A stretch of DNA of 64,000 nt from Lacrimispora xylanisolvens (lineage in GTDB: Bacteria > Bacillota > Clostridia > Lachnospirales > Lachnospiraceae): positions 434,001 to 498,000 of the forward strand of contig NZ_PTJA01000003.1 of NCBI RefSeq assembly GCF_002934545.1, in the 5' to 3' direction. Both the position numbers and the translations under genes were made by a program. Below the pieces are notes generated by a model. It searched no databases. It was not told where the DNA came from and saw only the letters and a list, made by a program, of their open reading frames with translations. Numbering within the stretch: the first letter of the stretch is position 1; every line of letters begins with the position of its first letter. Shown here in pieces: positions 1 to 9,679 of this stretch.

Positions 1-1509
1 TTTACCAATCAGGGGGCTTCCACCTATCTGCCCATTCCCTTTGCTTTAACAGACGGGGGCGGCGGACTTTACGTGGATACACTGGAAAAGTTTACGGTTG
101 TTACGGAAAAAACCGATGAAGGGATTGTCTTTACCCTTCCGGACCAATACGAAGTGCGGACATTTATGGGGAAGCCTTTAGAGGTTCTGAAAGAATTTAC
201 TAAACTCACGGGACGGCCCAGGATGCCACCGGACTGGGCCTTTGGCCTTTTCATGTCTGCTAACCGCTGGGATCGTCAGGAGGTGGTGGAGGAAATGGTG
301 GAAGAGGCTATCAGGCAGGGGATGAAGCCCTCTGTGGTGGTGATTGAAGCCTGGAGTGATGAAGCTACCTTTTACCGCTTTGACAAAGAGCGTTTTCCAG
401 ATCCGGAAAAAATGATCCGGGATCTTCACGATAAGGGAATCCGCCTTATTCTCTGGCAGGTTCCGGTTTTGAAAAAGCTGGAGCCGGGGAGAACTTGTCC
501 GGAGCACGAGGCAGACTGCGCCGAAGCGGTCCAAAAGGGCTTTGTTGTCACCAATGCCGATGGCTCCCCCTATCTGATACCGGAAGGACGCTGGTTCGGC
601 GGTTCCATGATACCGGATTTCAGCAATCCGGCGGCCTGTGACTGGTGGTTTGGAAAACGGCAATATCTACTTGACATGGGAGTGGACGGCTTTAAGACCG
701 ACGGCGGAGAGTTTGTATATGACGATGACGCCCGCTTCTTTGACGGGCGGATCGGAAGCCAAATGAAAAATGGTTATTCCATGGTTTACACTAAGGCGTA
801 TACAGACTTTATAGGAGATGAGAGGATTCTCTTTTCCAGGGCCGGCTACACAGGTGCCCAGACTACGCCGATTCACTGGGCCGGGGACCAGCAGTCCACC
901 TGGGCTGAACTTCGCCATGTGGTGACGGCGGGCTTAAACGCGGGTTTGTCGGGTCTGGTTTTCTGGGGCTTTGACCTTGCAGGCTTTGCAGGAAAATTGC
1001 CTTCCGCCGAATTATACCTGCGATCCTTCTGTCTGGCCTGCTTTGCCCCGGTCATGCAGTGGCACTCAGAACCGGCTTCCGGCCAGTTTTCCGAACTTCT
1101 GGCCGCTGCGGAAGAAAAAATCAACGACAGAAGCCCGTGGAACATGGCCAGGGTAACCGGCCGGCCGGAGATCCTTGACATTTGCCGCAGGTACACAAAG
1201 GAAAGGGAGCGGCTGCTGCCTTATATTCTTAAGGAAGCAAAGGTAAGCGCAGATACGGGCCGCCCTCTCATGGCTGCACTGGTGATTGACTGGCCGGAGG
1301 ATAAGGAAGCCTGTGCGGTGGACAATGAGTATATGTTCGGCTCCCGGCTTTTAGTGGCACCGGTATTAGAGGAAGGAGTGATAGGAAGGCAGGTGTATCT
1401 GCCAAAAGGAAACTGGATTAATTATTGGACAGGGGAACAGACAGTGGGTCCATGCCGTTTGTACAAAGAATGTCGGGAAGGAGAAATATTGGTCTGGTAT
1501 TTGAACTAG
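1..1509 (+). CDS. GH31 alpha-glycosidase, probably cytoplasmic (5' end outside window)
   Basis: The reading frame is open from base 1, so the start lies upstream of the window. The protein is a glycoside hydrolase family 31 alpha-glucosidase/transglucosidase-type TIM barrel. The nucleophile motif KTDGGE has its Asp at codon 234 of the visible part, and the acid/base motif WAGDQ has its Asp at codon 296. Both motifs match the next gene, so the two belong to a similar subgroup. The protein stops just after the edge of the barrel (ending ILVWYLN), where the next gene continues into a long C-terminal beta-sandwich; I found no frameshift, so the short C-terminus appears genuine. No signal peptide can be judged. 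Its place ahead of two secreted GH31 enzymes and pgmB suggests that it degrades the imported alpha-glucan product. Exact bond specificity is not readable. Confidence 0.85.
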   Translation, partial: FTNQGASTYLPIPFALTDGGGGLYVDTLEKFTVVTEKTDEGIVFTLPDQYEVRTFMGKPLEVLKEFTKLTGRPRMPPDWAFGLFMSANRWDRQEVVEEMVEEAIRQGMKPSVVVIEAWSDEATFYRFDKERFPDPEKMIRDLHDKGIRLILWQVPVLKKLEPGRTCPEHEADCAEAVQKGFVVTNADGSPYLIPEGRWFGGSMIPDFSNPAACDWWFGKRQYLLDMGVDGFKTDGGEFVYDDDARFFDGRIGSQMKNGYSMVYTKAYTDFIGDERILFSRAGYTGAQTTPIHWAGDQQSTWAELRHVVTAGLNAGLSGLVFWGFDLAGFAGKLPSAELYLRSFCLACFAPVMQWHSEPASGQFSELLAAAEEKINDRSPWNMARVTGRPEILDICRRYTKERERLLPYILKEAKVSADTGRPLMAALVIDWPEDKEACAVDNEYMFGSRLLVAPVLEEGVIGRQVYLPKGNWINYWTGEQTVGPCRLYKECREGEILVWYLN

Positions 1510-1570
1510 GTCGACCAAAAAAGAAACCATTTCACTGGGAACTAACACTTATGCTAAATGGAGGGGTAAT

Positions 1571-4500
1571 ATGAGTAAAAAGCTTATGGCGGTTTTACTG
1601 AGTATATGTTGTATTTTGCTTCAGGTGTCAACAGCCTTTGCACTGGAAGGAACGTGGCACGATCCTTATGGGTTAAATGATATTTATGAAATAGAACCTA
1701 CGGAGCGATCACCAAGGAATCCGGCCGCAGGCCAGTCTGTGCGGATACACAGCACCACCTGGCCTGTGGAATTCGGACAAAAGGTTTGGATTTCCTACAC
1801 TGTCAATGGTATCAAAAAGACGGATGTAGGGGCTGGCTGGTCTTATAACAGCGAAAATAATTCATACTGGGAGGCGAATTTAGGTTCCTTTGCAAAAGGG
1901 GATGTTGTGCAGTATACGGTTCATGCAGACGCAAACGACAAAAACGCCAAAACCATTGGTCCCTTTACCTTTCACGTGACTGACTGGGAAAAGGTTAAAT
2001 CCGTGTCTTTGAATTCCGATCATAACGGGACTGTGATTTTTGATGTGAAGGCTGATACGGGGAATTTCTCGCCCAAGCTGGCTCTTAGCTTTACGGACGA
2101 GGAAACAGTTCGTTTTCAGCTATCGCCAAGGGGAGACGGGAAATTTGCCTCCGGTATTTCCGGCTACACAGTAACAGAAGATGCTGAAAAAGTAGAAATA
2201 AAAACCGGAAAGCTGCGGCTCACCGTCACAAAGAATCCATATGCTTTGGAGGTATACAGCTGCGAACAAAACAGGGTTTTGACCTCTAACGGAGGAACGG
2301 GCAAGGAGATGTCCTGGCTGACCGACGGAAAAGACGTGATCGGGCAGTTCCGGGATGGGTATCTTTCTCCTTCCGATGAGCGTTTCTACGGTTTCGGAGA
2401 GCGTTACAACGGTACGGAAAAACGGGGGGATGTAGTGGAAACCTACGTTTATAACCAGTATCAGAATCAGGGAAACAAGACCTATCTGGCGGTTCCATTT
2501 TTCGTTACCAGCAAAGGCTACGGAATTTATTTGAATACTACCTGTTATTCCAGGTTCGATATGGCTGCCGCCAATAAGGACCGGTATGTGTTTGAAGCGG
2601 ACACGGAACAGGTGGATTCCCCCTTGTTGGATTACTATCTGATCAGTGCAGATACACCTGCGAAAGTGGTGGGAAAATATAATGCAATTTCCGGTATGCC
2701 CCAGGAGCTTCCCAAATGGGCCTTTGGCCTATGGATGTCTGCCAATGAATGGGACACCCAGTCAGAAGCGCTGGGAGCGATGAAACAGTCTAAAAATAAC
2801 GACATTCCTGCCACGGTTTTGGTGCTGGAGCAGTGGAGCGATGAAAATACCTTTTACGTCTGGAATGATGCTTCCTATACTCCTGTTTCAGGCTCAGCTG
2901 CCCTTAAAAATTCGGATTTCACCTATGGGTCCAAATGGCCAAATCCAAAGTCCATGGCAGACACTCTTCACGAAAATGGTTTAAAACTGGTGCTGTGGCA
3001 GATTCCTGTTTTAAAATACACACCTTATGCCTATGCGCAGAAAGACAATGATGAGGCTTATATGCTCCAAAAGGGATATGCAGTTTCCGACGGTCATAAC
3101 GGAGCCTACCGCATACCGGAATCAGGATGGTTCGGAAACAGTCTGCTGCTGGATTTCACCAATCCTGAAGCAGTGGCATGGTGGATGAACAAGCGGGCAT
3201 ACCTTTTCAATGACATTAAGATAGATGGTGTAAAAACAGACGGCGGAGAGATGGTTTGGCGTAAGAATACTTCCTTTCATAACGGCGGCACGAACCTTTC
3301 CATGCGAAACGCATATCCCAACGCCTACATAAAGGGCTATAACGACTTTGTTAAGAAAGAAACAGGAGAGGGGATCACCTTCAGCCGGTCTGGAACCTCA
3401 GGGGTTCAGACCACAGGGGTCTTTTGGGCAGGAGATCAGGCTTCCAGCTTTTCCGCTTTCCGGGAGGCTCTCAGTGCCGGTTTGAGTGCCGGAATTTCAG
3501 GAGTACCTTTCTGGAGCTGGGATCTGGCCGGGTTTACGGGGAATTTCCCTTCTGCAGAGCTTTATAAGCGCAGTACTCAAATGGCTGCTTTTTCTCCGAT
3601 TATGCAGTTCCACTCTGAGAAATCCAATCCTTCTCCCAGTGAGGAACGCTCTCCCTGGAACGTTCAGAGCCGTACGGGTGACAGCAGTATCATCCCTATG
3701 TTCCGCAAATACACCAACACCCGCATGAATTTGCTGCCCTATATTTTCAGTGAGGCGCAAAACAGTGCGCATACGGGAACTCCTATGATGAGGGCCATGT
3801 TCTTGGACAATCCGAAGGATACCAATACCTATGATCTGGAAGAGCAGTATATGTTTGGCTCAAGCCTTTTGGTGGCTCCTGTTGTCCAGGAGGGACAGAC
3901 AGTAAAAAGCGTATACTTACCCGAAGGGGAATGGATTGATTTCTGGTACAACGCCATGACTCCGGGTGGGGTGACGAAAGACTATTATGCAGATGTGAAC
4001 TCGATTCCGGTCTACGTGAAGTCCGGCAGTATTCTGCCCCTTAATTTAAATAAAAACTATGAAATGGGCGGCTCCATCGGCAATGATATGGAACATTACG
4101 AAAACCTTACCTTCCGTATCTATCCGGAAGGAGAAAGCACTTATACGTTATCACACAGTGACCGGAGTACTATGACCGTCCGGGCAGCCGAGAATTTTGC
4201 GGCAGGCACGGTTACCGTTGATTTACCGGCCAGCCAGATTCCTATCACTACCCAGATTTTTGGAACCAGACCCCGCGGAGTCAATGGAAATGGTCAGGCA
4301 TTACAGGAAATGAATACTCTGGATAGCTTTATAAAAGCCCAGAGCGGATACTACTATAGCCAAAACGAAAAGCTTACCTATATCAAAACCCTTCCAGGTT
4401 CTGCGGAAAAGATCGAAGTGAAGGTTGTAAACAAGGCCCCTTATGAAGCGGAACACGCATCCCTGAATCATGTTTCAACCAGCTCAGAGAAAAGCGGTTA

Positions 4501-4810
4501 TTATGGGGACGGGTTTGTGGAGCAGTTTGCAGAGAATGGTGACTGGGTGGAATTTGAGGTATATTCAAAAGAAAAACGCACGGCTTCCCTGTCAGTCCGT
4601 TACTCTGCGGGAATGGCCGCAGCACAGCGGACGGTAACGGTTAACGGGGAAAAGACCGGAACTTTGGCACTGCCTGCAACTTCTGGCTGGAACACCTGGA
4701 ATACTGCAGACATTCCCATAAACTTAAACAGTGGCAGAAATACCATACGGATTTCCTATGAAAACGGGGATTTCGTCGGTATTAATCTGGACTGTATTCT
4801 GGTTAAATAA
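1571..4810 (+). CDS. Secreted GH31 transglycosylase/alpha-glucosidase with C-terminal CBM (alpha-isomaltosyltransferase-like)
   Basis: Residues 1-25 are a Sec signal peptide ending TAFA. An N-terminal beta-rich module (about 26-140) follows, then a GH31 beta-sandwich and TIM barrel, a C-terminal beta domain and a CBM6/35-like module from about residue 957. The nucleophile is D557 in KTDGGE and the acid/base is D622 in WAGDQ. At 1079 residues, with another large GH31 gene 11 bases downstream, it resembles from memory the tandem ctsY/ctsZ arrangement and cycloalternan-forming enzymes, in which an alpha-isomaltosyl transferase of about this size closes a cyclic tetrasaccharide. That function is inferred from size, domains and order; a plain secreted alpha-glucosidase is the alternative. 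The GGAGG at 1561-1565 supports the start. Confidence 0.85.
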   Translation: MSKKLMAVLLSICCILLQVSTAFALEGTWHDPYGLNDIYEIEPTERSPRNPAAGQSVRIHSTTWPVEFGQKVWISYTVNGIKKTDVGAGWSYNSENNSYWEANLGSFAKGDVVQYTVHADANDKNAKTIGPFTFHVTDWEKVKSVSLNSDHNGTVIFDVKADTGNFSPKLALSFTDEETVRFQLSPRGDGKFASGISGYTVTEDAEKVEIKTGKLRLTVTKNPYALEVYSCEQNRVLTSNGGTGKEMSWLTDGKDVIGQFRDGYLSPSDERFYGFGERYNGTEKRGDVVETYVYNQYQNQGNKTYLAVPFFVTSKGYGIYLNTTCYSRFDMAAANKDRYVFEADTEQVDSPLLDYYLISADTPAKVVGKYNAISGMPQELPKWAFGLWMSANEWDTQSEALGAMKQSKNNDIPATVLVLEQWSDENTFYVWNDASYTPVSGSAALKNSDFTYGSKWPNPKSMADTLHENGLKLVLWQIPVLKYTPYAYAQKDNDEAYMLQKGYAVSDGHNGAYRIPESGWFGNSLLLDFTNPEAVAWWMNKRAYLFNDIKIDGVKTDGGEMVWRKNTSFHNGGTNLSMRNAYPNAYIKGYNDFVKKETGEGITFSRSGTSGVQTTGVFWAGDQASSFSAFREALSAGLSAGISGVPFWSWDLAGFTGNFPSAELYKRSTQMAAFSPIMQFHSEKSNPSPSEERSPWNVQSRTGDSSIIPMFRKYTNTRMNLLPYIFSEAQNSAHTGTPMMRAMFLDNPKDTNTYDLEEQYMFGSSLLVAPVVQEGQTVKSVYLPEGEWIDFWYNAMTPGGVTKDYYADVNSIPVYVKSGSILPLNLNKNYEMGGSIGNDMEHYENLTFRIYPEGESTYTLSHSDRSTMTVRAAENFAAGTVTVDLPASQIPITTQIFGTRPRGVNGNGQALQEMNTLDSFIKAQSGYYYSQNEKLTYIKTLPGSAEKIEVKVVNKAPYEAEHASLNHVSTSSEKSGYYGDGFVEQFAENGDWVEFEVYSKEKRTASLSVRYSAGMAAAQRTVTVNGEKTGTLALPATSGWNTWNTADIPINLNSGRNTIRISYENGDFVGINLDCILVK

Positions 4811-4821
4811 GGGGGAGCAGT

Positions 4822-7800
4822 ATGAAACAGATAAAACGTTTTCTATCATTAAGTTTAGTATTTGCCTTATTATTTACCGCCTTATGGCCGGCCGCCCAGC
4901 CGGTGACGGCCAGGGCGGCAGTATCTGCTTTAGGCAATGTCATTGGCGCACAGGTAAATGGAAGCACGCTGTTCCTTACTGTGGACAGCGGTTCCTCCTC
5001 GGCGGACAAATTAACGCTGGAGGTTTGTGATGAAGACATTCTGCGGGTAAACTACCAGCCTGACGGAGCCCCTTCCAGTAAACAAACCCCCATCATTGAT
5101 CCTGATCTGAAATGGGACGCAAGTGCTGCTGTCATCAATACGTCTTCCGATCCCATAACTATAAAGACGGACGAAATGCAGGTAGAAATCAACAAAAAGC
5201 CCTGCCGTATGACGGTTAAAAAGGCCGATGGGACTACCCTTTTTTGGGAACCTCAAAGCGGAGGCGTTTCCCAAGGAAGCGTTCGTTTTGTCCGTCAGGA
5301 TTCTTCCAACCTATATGGAATTCATAGCTTTGACTGTTTTGAAGAAAATGGCAATCTGCTTCGTAATGACAATTCGAAGGCGGCCAGGGCAGGCCAGCAG
5401 GGGAATTCAGGCGGCCCCTTCCTCTGGTCCACAGCAGGCTATGGTCTGTTAGTAGATTCGGACGGCGGCTATCCCTATACCAATTCCAAGGATAAGAAAA
5501 TGGAATTTTACTATGGAGGAACTCCGGAGGAAGGTCGCAGATATGAAAAAAACAACCTGGAATATTACATTTTGCTGGGAGAGCCCAAAGAGATTATGAA
5601 AGGTTATTCCAAGATTACCGGAACCTCTCCCATGCTTCCCAAGTGGGCACAGGGATTTTCCAACTTTGAGTGGGGTATCAATGAGAAGGAAATGATGGAA
5701 ATGGTTGATACCTACCGGGCAAAGAACATTCCCCTGGACAGCTATGCTTTTGACTATGACTGGAAGCTTTACGGGCAGGACAACTATGGGGAATTTAAAT
5801 GGAACACAGGGAATTTTCCTTCTGCCGGAAGCGGAGCCTTAAAAAACATAATGGATGCAAAGGGAGTGAAAATGATCGGCATTACCAAGCCGCGAATTGT
5901 AACAAAAATAAACGGCGGAAAAGCTACCGTCCAGGGCCAGGAGGCAGAAAAGAACGGGTATTTCTATCCGGGGCACAATGAATACGTGGATTATTTCTAT
6001 CCAGTTACCGTACGCAGCATTGATCCTTACAAACCCGGTGAGCGGGCCTGGTGGTGGAACAACTCCATTGACGCATTTAACAAGGGTATTGTGGGCTGGT
6101 GGAATGATGAAACCGATAAGGTTTCATCTAATGGGGCTGAGTACTGGTTCGGAAACTTTAATACTCTTCATCTTGCCCAGTCCGTTTATGAGGGACAGCG
6201 GGAATATACCAAGGATAAGGTACGTGTTTGGCAGACAGGCAGAAACTACTATCCGGGTACCCAGCGCTATGCCACCAGCATATGGTCGGGAGACGTTGGC
6301 GCCCAGTTTTACAAAGGGGAGCGGGTTAACTGGGCCGCCGGCTTAAACGAACAGAAGGCAGCCATGCTCTCTACCATAAACAACGGACAGCCTAAATGGG
6401 GTTCAGATGGCGGTGGTTTTAATCAAAATTCCGGACATATTGAAAACCCTAGTCCAGAGCTTTACACCCGTTGGCTCCAGTTTGAATCCGTTGTGCCTAT
6501 TTTCCGGGTGCACGGCAATGTAAACCAGCAGCGCCAGCCCTGGTTTTACGGCTATACGGCAGAAGAAAATGTAAAATCAGCCATTCATTTACGCTATTCT
6601 CTGCTGCCTTACTTCTATTCCTATGAAAGAGAGACATATGAAAGCGGTCTGGGTCTGGTACGCCCGCTGCTGTTTGACTATCCCAAAGATGACAAAGTAA
6701 AGGATTACTCCGATGCATGGATGGTGGGTGACTGGCTACTTACGGCTCCGGTTACCGAGCGGGGGCAGTCCTGCAAGTGGATTTACCTCCCAGAGGGGAA
6801 ATGGATTGATTACAACAGGGGAACTACTTATCATGGCGGTCAGTATATTCCATACAGCCTGGATACCCAGTCCTGGTCCGATCTGCCTCTTTTTGTGAAG
6901 GAAGGAGCCATTATCCCTTCACAGGATGTACAGGATTATGTGGGACAGAAGAAAACGGAGCGGGTTTTCGTAGATATATTCCCCTCTCCCCAGAAGACGG
7001 AATTCCGGTATTATGATGACGATGGCCTTACTTATGACTACGAAAGCGGAAAATATTTCTCCCAGACCATATCCAGCCAGGATAATTCCGGCCAGATTCA
7101 GGTTGGCATATCCGCCAAATCCGGAAGCTACGCAAACGGTGTGGATTACTATTATCTGGCTGTACATGGCAATGCTGCCGGACAGGTGACGAAAAATGCT
7201 GCCCAGTTGCAGGAATACGCCGACTTAAATGCCCTTATTTCCGCTAACGGCGGGGGATTTGCAAAATCCAGGGACATTTACGGGGAAGTTACTTATATTA
7301 AAACCCAGGCAGGTCTCTTAAATACAGAGACACTGGTTTTATCAGGCAACACACCAGTCTCTCTTCCTAATCAGAAATACGAGGCAGAATATGCTTCTCT
7401 TTCCGGTAAAGCAGTGGCAGACCAGCCGAAGGTAAGCAAGGATCACGCAGGATTTTCCGGTACTGGTTTTGTAAATGGTATGGAAAGATCCCAGGCAGCA
7501 GTAACATTTTATGTCAAGGCTGCAAATCCGGGGGATTATGAGGTGACCCTGCGTTGCGCAAACGGTGCAAAGACTGCAAAAACCTTATCCGCATACGTCA
7601 ACGGCACATACTGCGGCCAGGCGGACATCGCTTCTACCGGAAGTTTTGATTCCTGGGAAGATGTGAAAGTTCTCCTTCCACTTACTGCGGGCAGCAACAG
7701 CATTACCTTCAAATACAATCCTGATGCAGGGGATACAGGCTTTGTAAATATTGATTACCTGGCGGTTCCCTTTGAGCCGGGACGCATAGTAGTAGAAGCG

Positions 7801-8652
7801 GAAAATTCCCCTCTTTACGGGACTGCAAAGACAAACCAGAATCATTGGTTCTACAGCGGCAGCGGTTTTGTGGATTCTATGGGTTCCCAGAATGCGGAAG
7901 TGGCTTTTGAGGTCGATGCAAAGCAGGGAGGGACCTATCATGCAGATTTCCGTTACAGCAACGGGAACCCAGGTACAAAGGATTTAAATTTATATGTAAA
8001 TGGAACCTATGCAGGCAACCTGAAATTTGCCGGTGTAGACGGAAGCTGGAACAGCTGGCAGACCGTAAGTACAAATCTGGCGCTTTCCCAGGGAAGAAAC
8101 CGAATTTCTCTTCGCTATGATGCAGGTAATACCGGCAACATCAACCTTGACAAGTTGACCCTGTCCACCTCCGATTCCGGCGCTTATCCGGAAAATCTTC
8201 TGGACAATGGTGATTTCGAACGTCCCGATCCCTATCCCTCCAACTGGACGGAGTGGCATCCGAACGGCCAGGCTCTAGCTTATGGTGTTGATTCCGGGTC
8301 CGGCATGAATCCGCCGGAATCTCCGCTGAAAGGCGAAAGACGGGCATATTTTTACAATGCATCCGCTTATAAGCAAAGCATTCACCAGAAGCTTAAGGTG
8401 GAAAAAGGAAGCTATCGGGTAGAAGCCTTTGTAAAGGTGGAAAATACATCTCCGGACGTGGGACGCATGGAGATCACAAGCTACGGCGGCAATGAGGTTT
8501 ATGTGGATATGCCGAAGTCTGGCAGCGGGTGGCACAGAATAGAAGCCGGCAACGTTCAGGTTACAAGTGGTACCATTGACGTTGGATTCTATTGTTCTTC
8601 CAATGGCAGTACCACGGTACACATTGATGATGTAAGGCTGTATAAAAATTAA
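4822..8652 (+). CDS. Secreted GH31 glucosyltransferase-like enzyme with three carbohydrate-binding modules
   Basis: This 1276-residue protein has a signal peptide (about 1-33, ending TARAA) and a GH31 catalytic barrel with nucleophile D429 in GWWNDETD and acid/base D491 in SGDVG. A DUF5110-like beta domain (about 690-780) follows. The tail holds two CBM6/35-like modules (about 853-983 and 991-1115, each opening with an E-A-E motif) and a CBM4/9-like module (about 1125-1276). The size and tandem position fit the 6-alpha-glucosyltransferase partner of a cyclic alpha-glucan synthesising pair; that role is inferred. The active-site motif differs from the two upstream GH31 enzymes, so it is not a simple duplicate. 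The other GH31 activities considered are alpha-glucosidase and alpha-N-acetylgalactosaminidase. The start follows a GGGGGAG ribosome binding site. Confidence 0.85.
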   Translation: MKQIKRFLSLSLVFALLFTALWPAAQPVTARAAVSALGNVIGAQVNGSTLFLTVDSGSSSADKLTLEVCDEDILRVNYQPDGAPSSKQTPIIDPDLKWDASAAVINTSSDPITIKTDEMQVEINKKPCRMTVKKADGTTLFWEPQSGGVSQGSVRFVRQDSSNLYGIHSFDCFEENGNLLRNDNSKAARAGQQGNSGGPFLWSTAGYGLLVDSDGGYPYTNSKDKKMEFYYGGTPEEGRRYEKNNLEYYILLGEPKEIMKGYSKITGTSPMLPKWAQGFSNFEWGINEKEMMEMVDTYRAKNIPLDSYAFDYDWKLYGQDNYGEFKWNTGNFPSAGSGALKNIMDAKGVKMIGITKPRIVTKINGGKATVQGQEAEKNGYFYPGHNEYVDYFYPVTVRSIDPYKPGERAWWWNNSIDAFNKGIVGWWNDETDKVSSNGAEYWFGNFNTLHLAQSVYEGQREYTKDKVRVWQTGRNYYPGTQRYATSIWSGDVGAQFYKGERVNWAAGLNEQKAAMLSTINNGQPKWGSDGGGFNQNSGHIENPSPELYTRWLQFESVVPIFRVHGNVNQQRQPWFYGYTAEENVKSAIHLRYSLLPYFYSYERETYESGLGLVRPLLFDYPKDDKVKDYSDAWMVGDWLLTAPVTERGQSCKWIYLPEGKWIDYNRGTTYHGGQYIPYSLDTQSWSDLPLFVKEGAIIPSQDVQDYVGQKKTERVFVDIFPSPQKTEFRYYDDDGLTYDYESGKYFSQTISSQDNSGQIQVGISAKSGSYANGVDYYYLAVHGNAAGQVTKNAAQLQEYADLNALISANGGGFAKSRDIYGEVTYIKTQAGLLNTETLVLSGNTPVSLPNQKYEAEYASLSGKAVADQPKVSKDHAGFSGTGFVNGMERSQAAVTFYVKAANPGDYEVTLRCANGAKTAKTLSAYVNGTYCGQADIASTGSFDSWEDVKVLLPLTAGSNSITFKYNPDAGDTGFVNIDYLAVPFEPGRIVVEAENSPLYGTAKTNQNHWFYSGSGFVDSMGSQNAEVAFEVDAKQGGTYHADFRYSNGNPGTKDLNLYVNGTYAGNLKFAGVDGSWNSWQTVSTNLALSQGRNRISLRYDAGNTGNINLDKLTLSTSDSGAYPENLLDNGDFERPDPYPSNWTEWHPNGQALAYGVDSGSGMNPPESPLKGERRAYFYNASAYKQSIHQKLKVEKGSYRVEAFVKVENTSPDVGRMEITSYGGNEVYVDMPKSGSGWHRIEAGNVQVTSGTIDVGFYCSSNGSTTVHIDDVRLYKN

Positions 8653-8662
8653 CAATCAGTAG

Positions 8663-8712
8663 CGGCGGCACATGAGGAAGGTCTTGGGAAAAGACTTCTG
8701 ATGTGCCGCTGG
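8663..8712 (+). promoter_or_regulatory. Intergenic long hairpin between GH31 and pgmB
   Basis: The 103-base gap holds a two-part inverted repeat: an outer GC-rich arm pair (GCGGCACAT-type) and an inner pair, GAAGGTCTT with AAGACTTC. No run of T follows, so it is not a classic intrinsic terminator. It may be an mRNA processing or stability element that lowers or separates pgmB expression from the secreted enzymes. The role is inferred. Confidence 0.4.
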
Positions 8713-8755
8713 CATTGTAAGCATGTGAGATTGAAATAACAATTTGGAGGGTGAA

Positions 8756-9406
8756 ATGGAGAATTCGAATTTGATAAAAGCGGTTATCTTTGATCTGGAT
8801 GGCGTAATCATTTCCACGGATGAATACCACTACCTTGCCTGGAAACGTCTGGCTGATGAAACAGGACTATATTTTGACCGAAATATGAATTCTGCCCTGC
8901 GGGGGGTCAGCCGCTTGGAAAGCTTAAACATTATATTATCCCGCCAGGGCCGTCAGATGTCCGAGACGGATAAATTACAGCTGACGGATAAGAAAAACAG
9001 CTACTATAAAGAGTATCTGGAACATTTAACCCCCGCTTCCCTTACAGAGGATACGGCAAATGCCTTAACTAGTCTCCGTAAGCATGGATACTTGTTAGCC
9101 ATTGGATCTTCCAGCAAAAATGCACGGCTGATTCTGGATCGGATTGGCTGCGGCACTTATTTTGATGTGGTTGTGGATGGCAATGATATCAAACGCTCCA
9201 AGCCGGACCCGGAGGTGTTTGAGCTGGCAGCAAAGCATCTGGGGGTTTTTCCGGAGAATTGTATCGTGGCGGAAGATTCTGAGGCCGGAATTGAAGCGGC
9301 GGCTACCTGCGGAATGAGGACGGCGGCTGTAGGGTATGCGGCAAAGATAAGGTGCGGGGATTGGAATTTTGACAAGCTGTCAGAACTTGCAAAGAAAATA
9401 GTGTGA
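8756..9406 (+). CDS. pgmB: Beta-phosphoglucomutase
   Basis: HAD-superfamily enzyme that interconverts beta-glucose 1-phosphate and glucose 6-phosphate in the cytoplasm. Motif I is FDLDGV with nucleophile D13 and acid/base D15. The cap region carries the H-Y-x-A-W-K-R segment typical of beta-PGM. The later motifs GSSSKN, K-R-S-K-P-D-P and V-A-E-D-S-x-x-G are all present. At 216 residues the length is normal for the family. The frame is open a few codons further upstream to a TTG, but the GGAGG at 8746-8750 fits the ATG at 8756. pgmB usually accompanies inverting disaccharide phosphorylases; none is visible here, so one may lie left of the window. It follows the GH31 genes and should feed their alpha-glucan products into glycolysis. 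Confidence 0.9.
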   Translation: MENSNLIKAVIFDLDGVIISTDEYHYLAWKRLADETGLYFDRNMNSALRGVSRLESLNIILSRQGRQMSETDKLQLTDKKNSYYKEYLEHLTPASLTEDTANALTSLRKHGYLLAIGSSSKNARLILDRIGCGTYFDVVVDGNDIKRSKPDPEVFELAAKHLGVFPENCIVAEDSEAGIEAAATCGMRTAAVGYAAKIRCGDWNFDKLSELAKKIV

Positions 9407-9503
9407 AGGATGGAAAGGCAATACCAATAATTCTGAATTGATTGCAGTGAATGATGAAATACAATAGAAACCGACGATACAAATATGGTTTTTTCAGGCT
9501 ACG

Positions 9504-9532
9504 TAGACATTAAAAGTCCCATATGGTATAAT
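9504..9532 (+). promoter_or_regulatory. Putative sigma-A promoter for pepT
   Basis: TAGACA (9504-9509), a 17-base spacer and a perfect TATAAT (9527-9532) lie about 150 bases upstream of pepT. The rest of the 273-base gap (9407-9679) shows no gene. Confidence 0.5.
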
Positions 9533-9679
9533 AAGGAAATCCAAATGGTCCTTTCTGGTATTTTTTCCGGATGATACGGAGAATACTACCTGAATATACA
9601 GAACCTTCAGGAGAACTGGACCCCGGCTAAAATCCTACATGCCGTTACCAGAAAAATATTGAAAAAGAGGCGATTAACA

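Noticed and set aside
1440-1572. Frameshift at the end of the first GH31 gene
   Set aside because: An alternative frame is open to 1572 but its translation does not restore the family's P-V-Y-V-K-S-G motif, so there is no support for a broken gene.
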